Below, piece after piece: positions 5,652-5,770 of a stretch of DNA of 5,770 bases. Both the position numbers and the translations under genes were made by a program. Numbering within the stretch: position 1 is the first letter of the stretch; every line of letters starts with the position of its first letter. Source of the stretch: an uncultured Collinsella sp. (GTDB lineage Bacteria; Actinomycetota; Coriobacteriia; Coriobacteriales; Coriobacteriaceae); the NCBI GenBank assembly GCA_900544845.1, contig UQWV01000094.1, positions 1 through 5,770 on the forward strand, written 5' to 3'. Below the pieces are notes generated by a model that worked only from the letters and a program-made list of their open reading frames with translations, had not been told where the DNA came from and did no database searches.

Positions 5652-5770
5652 GCGGGGGGCCCCCCCCCCCAAAAAAAAAAAAAAAAAAAAACAAAAACAC
5701 CAAAAAAAAAACAAACGCGGGTTATTTTAAAATAATTTTAGGAGGGCGCCCCCCCCGGGGGTGGAGAAAA
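5652..5770. other. Low-complexity homopolymer end, probable sequencing or assembly artefact
   Basis: From about 5652 the sequence turns into G6 (5654-5659), C11 (5660-5670), A21 (5671-5691), more A-rich runs with isolated C, a TTATTTTAAAATAA palindrome (5722-5735) and a C/G homopolymer block near the end. The composition bears no relation to the preceding 5.6 kb, and no reading frame or known element is visible. It looks like poor-quality read tails at a contig end. Confidence 0.7.

Noticed and set aside
5654..5691. GC palindrome followed by poly-A as a terminator
   Set aside because: On the + strand it lacks a T tract, and on the - strand the T tract would precede the stem; the pure homopolymers point to an artefact.

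Overview
The window looks like a chromosomal segment from a high-GC Gram-positive, most likely a Collinsella-type member of the Coriobacteriia. That is inferred from base composition, codon use and the flavour of HtpG and the tyrosine-kinase module; no marker gene proves it. All six recognisable genes lie on the + strand. The last roughly 120 bases (from about 5652) are a run of homopolymers that looks like a low-quality contig end rather than genuine sequence.

Layout: (1) 1-531, the C-terminal ATPase half of a sensor histidine kinase, cut by the left edge. (2) 532-726, a gap with a terminator-like hairpin and weak promoter candidates. (3) 727-2791, a tight three-gene cassette: a Wzz/CpsC-type membrane adaptor, a CpsD/CapB-type bacterial tyrosine kinase (2-nt gap) and a CpsB-type PHP-domain tyrosine phosphatase (17-nt gap). 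Together these form the standard phosphorylation cycle that controls polysaccharide chain length and export. No glycosyltransferase, flippase or polymerase gene follows. (4) 2831-3331, a small GNAT acetyltransferase of the ElaA/YjcF type. (5) 3332-3533, a gap with a repeat around a palindrome, an inverted repeat, a good -10 box, and a strong GCAA-capped hairpin with a U tract inside what must be the htpG leader. (6) 3534-5558, a complete htpG (Hsp90). (7) 5559-5651, two tandem related hairpin units with compensatory base changes and an identical 10-base tail.

The genes are ordinary families. The less ordinary material is in the gaps. The two covarying hairpin units after htpG look like members of a structured intergenic repeat family. 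The terminator-like hairpin in the htpG leader leaves no room for a promoter behind it, so htpG transcription probably has to read through it. The cps trio is notable for having no polysaccharide biosynthesis genes directly downstream.
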